Positions 10,800 through 13,791 of a stretch of 13,791 nt of DNA are shown piece after piece. Below the pieces are notes generated by a model. The model ran no database searches. It worked only from the letters and a program-made list of their open reading frames with translations, and had not been told where the DNA came from. The stretch is from Trachelipus rathkii. Taxonomy: Eukaryota > Arthropoda > Malacostraca > Isopoda > Trachelipodidae. How positions within the stretch are numbered: position 1 is the stretch's first letter; every line of letters begins with the position of its first letter. The translations under genes and the position numbers were made by a program. The DNA lies in assembly GCA_015478945.1 (NCBI GenBank), contig JABUQX010086762.1, positions 1 through 13,791 of the forward strand. The letters are read 5' to 3'.

Positions 10800-11590
10800 T
10801 GTAGTAAATCAGATAAACTCATAACATGCATCCTAACGCACCTCCTCCTGACCAGTTGGAATCTATTGATCATTGAGATAAACATAGTTATGATCCTATG
10901 TGATAAGCTCTACTTTGCATCTATTTGATCTACTTGAAAATTAAGGTCAATTTTTATAACTAAAATTGTCAATGTTTAGCATACCCTAAATCAGTAAAAT
11001 TCATGTAAAAATATCACAGTCCATCCACCATCCCACATCACCCTACACTCGACTCAAGAGATTTGATGATCTATTTGAATACTATCTGATCTATTGATGG
11101 CTATTGATCTATTGATCTATTGTCTATTGATCTATTGATTAAGGTCAAATTTTTTACTAACAGATTGTCATGTTTTACATACGTAAATCAAGTAAATCAG
11201 TAAATCATACCATCAGTCCAACCCCCTCCTGACCAGTTGTGATCTATTTGATCTATTGATCTATTGATCCTAGTTAATTAAGGTCAAATTTTTTACAAAA
11301 TTGTCATGTTTCTTACATACCCTAAATCCAGTAAATCAGTTAAATCAAACCACAAACCAACCACCCTCTATTGATCTGTGGATCTATTGATCTATTGATC
11401 TATTGATTCTATTGATTAAGGTCAAATTTTTTACTAACAATTGTCAATGTTTTACATACCCTAAATCAAGTAAATCATTAATCAAGCCACCCAACCTACC
11501 CGCCTGTGTCCAGTTGTGATTATTGATCTATTGATCTATTGATCTATTGATCTATTGCTCTATTGATTAAGGTCATATTTTTCTTTAGTC
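10800..11590. repeat. Degenerate tandem array, unit about 138 bp, about five copies
   Basis: A core TTAAGGTCAA followed by a T-run, ATTGTCATGTTTTACATACC, CTAAATCAAGTAAATCAGTAAATCA-like sequence, a C/A-rich stretch and (in several copies) CCTCCTGACCAGTTG recurs in direct orientation. Core positions are 10,941, 11,139, 11,278, 11,416 and 11,577 (the last ends TCAT). Spacings are 198, 139, 138 and 161. Every unit also contains a variable run of the 8-mer GATCTATT. CCTCCTGACCAGTTG is exact at 10,844-10,858 and 11,225-11,239. Copies differ mainly by single-base insertions or deletions. The array starts about 100 bases beyond the protease stop and could be the non-coding end region of the Polinton; that link is inferred. 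Confidence 0.85.
11088..11576. repeat. Nested 8-bp microsatellite (GATCTATT)n
   Basis: Short head-to-tail runs of GATCTATT occur inside each 138-bp unit: about 11,088-11,138, 11,240-11,268, 11,371-11,413 and 11,519-11,576. Run length differs between units and variants such as TCTATTG lacking a base interrupt them. This is a microsatellite nested in a minisatellite, explaining much of the length variation of the larger unit. Confidence 0.8.
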
Positions 11591-11636
11591 TAAATAAGTT
11601 CCTTGGGATAAAAAGCAGGAAAAAGAAAAACAAGTT

Positions 11637-11642
11637 TTTATT
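11637..11642 (-). terminator. Candidate poly(A) signal AATAAA after the protease
   Basis: On the minus strand an AATAAA lies about 45 bases beyond the protease stop, followed by a T-rich stretch. A small inverted repeat, GCCTT/AAGGC (11,648-11,652 and 11,661-11,665), sits just before it. Position fits the 3' end of a capsid-protease transcript, but AATAAA is frequent in such AT-rich sequence. Confidence 0.3.
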
Positions 11643-11686
11643 TTAAAGCCTTTATAACTTAAGGCAAACTACATAATCGTTAACAT

Positions 11687-12142
11687 CTAAATACGGAAGT
11701 CATCCAAAATATATTTAACAAGTTTATTAAAAGAAACATCCAGTTTAAAAAACATATAATGAAAATAAATACAGTATACACCACATAAATTAGACCTGAA
11801 TAGTTGTAGCAGGAAAACATAAAGGTCTTAAACATATTGAACCCATTATTATATCCTTTTAAAAAGTTTGTTATATAATTTACATTATTATATTTTAAAA
11901 ATGAAATGATATAATGATTACTCAATATAAATTTTAAATCCAAAGAATCAATCAGATAAACAGCGCCATTATTTCCTATAGACAGAGATCCAATGTCCTC
12001 CTGTTGTAATGTGACGGGGCAAAGTGTTGAATACGAAACCAGTATCCTTCTCCAGTTTCACAGATCCTGCTTCATTAATATTGAAGACTCCTACAAATCG
12101 TGGCTCGTTTTTAAACACAGTTTTTATTTCTTCTTCATTCAT
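11687..12142 (-). pseudogene. Broken adenain-like cysteine protease (Polinton PRO)
   Basis: The ATG at 12,142 follows the capsid stop by only 2 bases, a compact viral arrangement. The product would be about 151 codons, on the short side for adenovirus-type (C5/Ulp1-fold) maturation proteases, which cleave virion precursors. The first frame gives NEEEIK, then FVGVFN and a GHWISVY motif whose His codon is at 11,993-11,995; it meets a TAA at 11,969-11,971. The sequence carries on in a second frame with YLIDSLDLKF (Asp at 11,947-11,949). It then returns to the first frame for Gln (11,804-11,806) and SNLCGVYCIYF (catalytic Cys at 11,783-11,785), ending at TAG 11,687-11,689. The crossings are near 11,969-11,990 and 11,807-11,840. 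His, Asp, Gln and Cys in this order and spacing are the adenain hallmark. As it stands the gene is out of frame. Identification rests on these motifs and on the capsid neighbour. Confidence 0.75.
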
Positions 12143-12144
12143 CT

Positions 12145-13448
12145 TTAATAATTCAAAAGCACGTTGCGCACTCTATCAATTTCAATGAACTGAGGATGTT
12201 CCAAATAAACCAATACGATGATCGGTGAATGCAGGCTTCCACCGAAGGAGATACTTAACTCTAATGTCCCCTTTCTTAAATTGTTTAAATAATTAGCGTT
12301 ACAAGTAGAAAGGTCTGCTGTAAGATCGTAAGCATATAAATTACTATTGTTAGCGTATTCTTCAAGATCTATTCTTGTACCGCTATCGTTGCATGAAACA
12401 GTATTAGATATTAAGTCGTAAAAAGGTCGTGAACATAGAGATTGTGATCCATTGTATAACATTTCATAGTCACGACCGTAAGGTTGCCCATTTACATGTA
12501 AACTGATACCTCTTAGTCCAAAATGGCCGAATTTATAGGGTGACTTTTTATAATTCCCTGAGTATGCTTCATGCTCAACAATTCCTATTATTACTTTCTA
12601 AGGAAGATTTCCGTTCACATTGTTTGGGATATTGATACTCCATAATCCCTGTATAAAATTAAGTAACTTGGTTTCAACTCTTTTGATAGGATACATAGCT
12701 GTAGTGTTCAAAAGAGATTTTTCAATTTCCAAATGTCTCTGGGGTAATAATTTCACTTTTCTAGCTCAGAGATATGCTTCTAGCAACTTGAAAACAGATT
12801 CTGGACATGCCGCAATAGCAGCAGGTTTACTTTTTATTTTAAGAGCGAGTTTAGGATTTGATCTAGTTAAGCGAATTCTAGTATCTACAGCTGGAAGAAT
12901 AAGTCCTTCTTGAGAGAAGATATCTCCATTTAAACGTTCGTAAAATTCATATGTGTTACTTGTGGATTTAGCAGTTTTATCTGTCTGACTGTTAACATCT
13001 TTGAACTATAAACTCCACATGATTGGAAATGTGATTCTTTAGCATCGTCTTAATTTAATAAATGCTCTATATAATTTCTATAAGGATAATTTGCAGCTGA
13101 CGCTTCTAGTGAAGTTTCGTTGAAATAGACTTCAATTTGGTTAAAACAAGTATACAGGAAATTGGATTCCGTGTAAACTACATGGTCGTCGGGTGAAGGA
13201 AAGTCTGTACCATCGGGTTTCGTCAATTCCGTTTTTAAATATATAAACAAACTGATTGGATCTAGATACTGATCTGAAGTGCATGGGATAGTGAACTCGA
13301 GAGGGACATTATCGGTGTTGGTGATTGAGTGAATGGGGTTAATACTGATGAAATTGGTCTCACTTACCCTAATCTGGGTAGGGTTCATGGAGAAGAGATC
13401 CAGTTAGCTCTTACAACAGTCTGGAGTAGAGGGATGAAGGAAATGAAT
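12145..13448 (-). pseudogene. Broken Polinton major capsid protein gene (F54H12.2-like family)
   Basis: Similarity to the F54H12.2-like family, taken to be the double-jelly-roll major capsid protein of Polintons/adintoviruses, runs the whole length, about 434 codons and near full size. At the amino end I see FLHPS, then LDLF, PPTQ-like NPTQ, and a DQYLD...LFIYLKTELTKPDGTD block followed by NYPYRNYIEHLLN. At the carboxyl end are LYAYDLTADLS and a terminal IEIDRVRNVLLNY. Lesions: ATT (13,446-13,448) where an ATG is expected; TAA at 13,404-13,406; TAA at 13,050-13,052; a one-base-type frameshift near 12,997-13,004; TGA at 12,766-12,768; TAG at 12,598-12,600. The natural stop is TAA at 12,145. 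Homology continues in frame on both sides of each stop, so this is one decayed gene rather than several small genes. The open pieces 13,050-13,388 and 12,145-12,462 are its largest intact stretches. The family call is recognition by eye, not a search. Confidence 0.82.
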
Positions 13449-13559
13449 TTTATAGGTAAGAGCGCTGATCGTATAATGAACAAAGCCTTGATTTGGCTTT
13501 TGTTATATACAGTACAGTTACAGGATGATCCTATTTATGCAAAAGATGTCAATTAGTAA
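13449..13559 (-). promoter_or_regulatory. Spacer before capsid gene with TATA-like element and hairpin
   Basis: This 111-base gap between the basic-protein stop and the expected capsid start could hold a 3' end and a promoter. On the minus strand TATATAA (13,503-13,509) lies about 54 bases before the expected capsid start. A small inverted repeat, AAAGCC/GGCTTT (13,482-13,487 and 13,495-13,500) with a 7-base loop, lies between them. TATA-like words are common by chance in AT-rich DNA, so the regulatory role is weakly supported. Confidence 0.25.
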
Positions 13560-13791
13560 TTAAATAGCAAATACATCAATGCAATTTTTCTTAAGAGGTT
13601 TTTTTGCCTTAACCCTTTTCTTAACAGCCATTTTCTTGCGACCTTTCCCTTGTCCCGTTATCTTGCGTCCTATTTTGCGCTTAACATCATCCAACATTTC
13701 AGCTGAAACATCTGCAATCCGTCTTTTTAAGGACTCTCGAGGGTTAGCTCCGGCGACTATATCTTGTATAGTATGCATCCCGTTCTTATAG
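13560..13791 (-). CDS. Small basic virion protein of a Polinton-like element, 5'-partial
   Basis: The reading frame is open to the right edge of the window, so the amino end is missing; an internal ATG lies at 13,778 but codons upstream of it are also open. It ends at a TAA at 13,560-13,562. About 76 codons are visible. The upstream half is mixed and probably helical (residues 5-35 from the internal Met). The second half is very basic, with clusters such as GKGRKK and KKRVKAKKPLKK, as expected for a nuclear-targeted or DNA-condensing virion protein. Just before the basic tail is I-T-G-Q-G (13,647-13,661), which matches the adenovirus-protease consensus (M/I/L)-X-G-X|G. It lies 111 bases upstream of the capsid gene on the same strand. 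Position and composition resemble the small basic (PX-type/core) proteins of Polintons and adintoviruses; that assignment is inferred. No lesion is visible, unlike its two downstream neighbours. Confidence 0.6.
   Translation of the reverse strand, partial: YKNGMHTIQDIVAGANPRESLKRRIADVSAEMLDDVKRKIGRKITGQGKGRKKMAVKKRVKAKKPLKKNCIDVFAI

Noticed and set aside
10800..11590. Possible CRISPR array
   Set aside because: Units are about 138 bp, degenerate, with no short conserved repeat alternating with unique spacers, in eukaryote-like DNA.
11680..11943. Hydrophobic 87-codon minus-strand frame resembling a membrane protein
   Set aside because: It is the second frame of the broken protease. The apparent membrane segments at its end are the wrong frame over CGVYCIYF.
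12620..12913. 97-codon plus-strand frame
   Set aside because: Antisense to the middle of the broken capsid gene, where the minus strand carries the family similarity.
13362..13372. Splice-donor-like GTAAGTGAG on the minus strand in the capsid gene
   Set aside because: Family similarity continues straight through it in frame, so an intron is not needed.
13329..13556. 75-codon plus-strand frame over the capsid amino end
   Set aside because: Antisense to the recognisable minus-strand capsid sequence; a shadow frame.
13579..13791. 70-codon plus-strand hydrophobic frame
   Set aside because: Antisense of the Lys-rich basic protein; Lys codons read backwards give Phe and Leu.

Overview
The window looks like nuclear DNA of an AT-rich eukaryote, most likely an animal. 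Long TA-rich low-complexity stretches, degenerate microsatellites, a short CpG-dense island and no bacterial-style gene packing support this. The species cannot be named from the sequence.

The only recognisable genes lie in the last 2.1 kb (11,687-13,791), all on the minus strand. They form a decayed virion-structural module of a Polinton/Maverick (adintovirus-like) element. In transcription order they are: (1) the 3' part of a small lysine/arginine-rich basic protein running off the right edge; (2) a broken gene of the family often annotated 'uncharacterized protein F54H12.2-like', regarded as the Polinton double-jelly-roll major capsid protein; (3) a broken adenain-like cysteine protease starting 2 bases after the capsid stop. 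The capsid gene has lost its expected ATG, has four in-frame stops and one frameshift. The protease uses two frames, yet codons for the expected His, Asp, Gln and Cys are all still present. The basic protein carries I-T-G-Q-G, which fits the adenovirus-protease cleavage consensus, so substrate and enzyme lie in one cluster. Polymerase, integrase, ATPase and penton genes would lie beyond the right edge.

Left of the protease, 10,800-11,590 is a degenerate tandem array of about 138-bp units containing nested (GATCTATT)n. It probably forms the non-coding end region of the element, but no terminal inverted repeat or target duplication can be shown here. A T-rich tract (10,630-10,740) and a CpG-dense GC island (10,438-10,600) separate it from the rest.

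From 1 to about 10,440 I find no credible gene. Four kinds of non-coding sequence alternate. There are TA-rich blocks (1-1,290; 6,010-7,520; 8,190-8,935). There is a 2.6-kb block with extreme G over C excess on the plus strand (about 1,295-3,950) and a block with the opposite bias (about 4,800-6,000). There are mixed segments with CTCCG-type degenerate repeats (near 8,030 and 9,260-9,350). A G-rich/purine-rich segment (9,600-10,440) contains a strong GC hairpin and G-runs. A short motif close to AAGTCTCTATACAATAAA recurs about a dozen times between 260 and 9,660, as far as I can see always on the plus strand, and is absent from the Polinton part.
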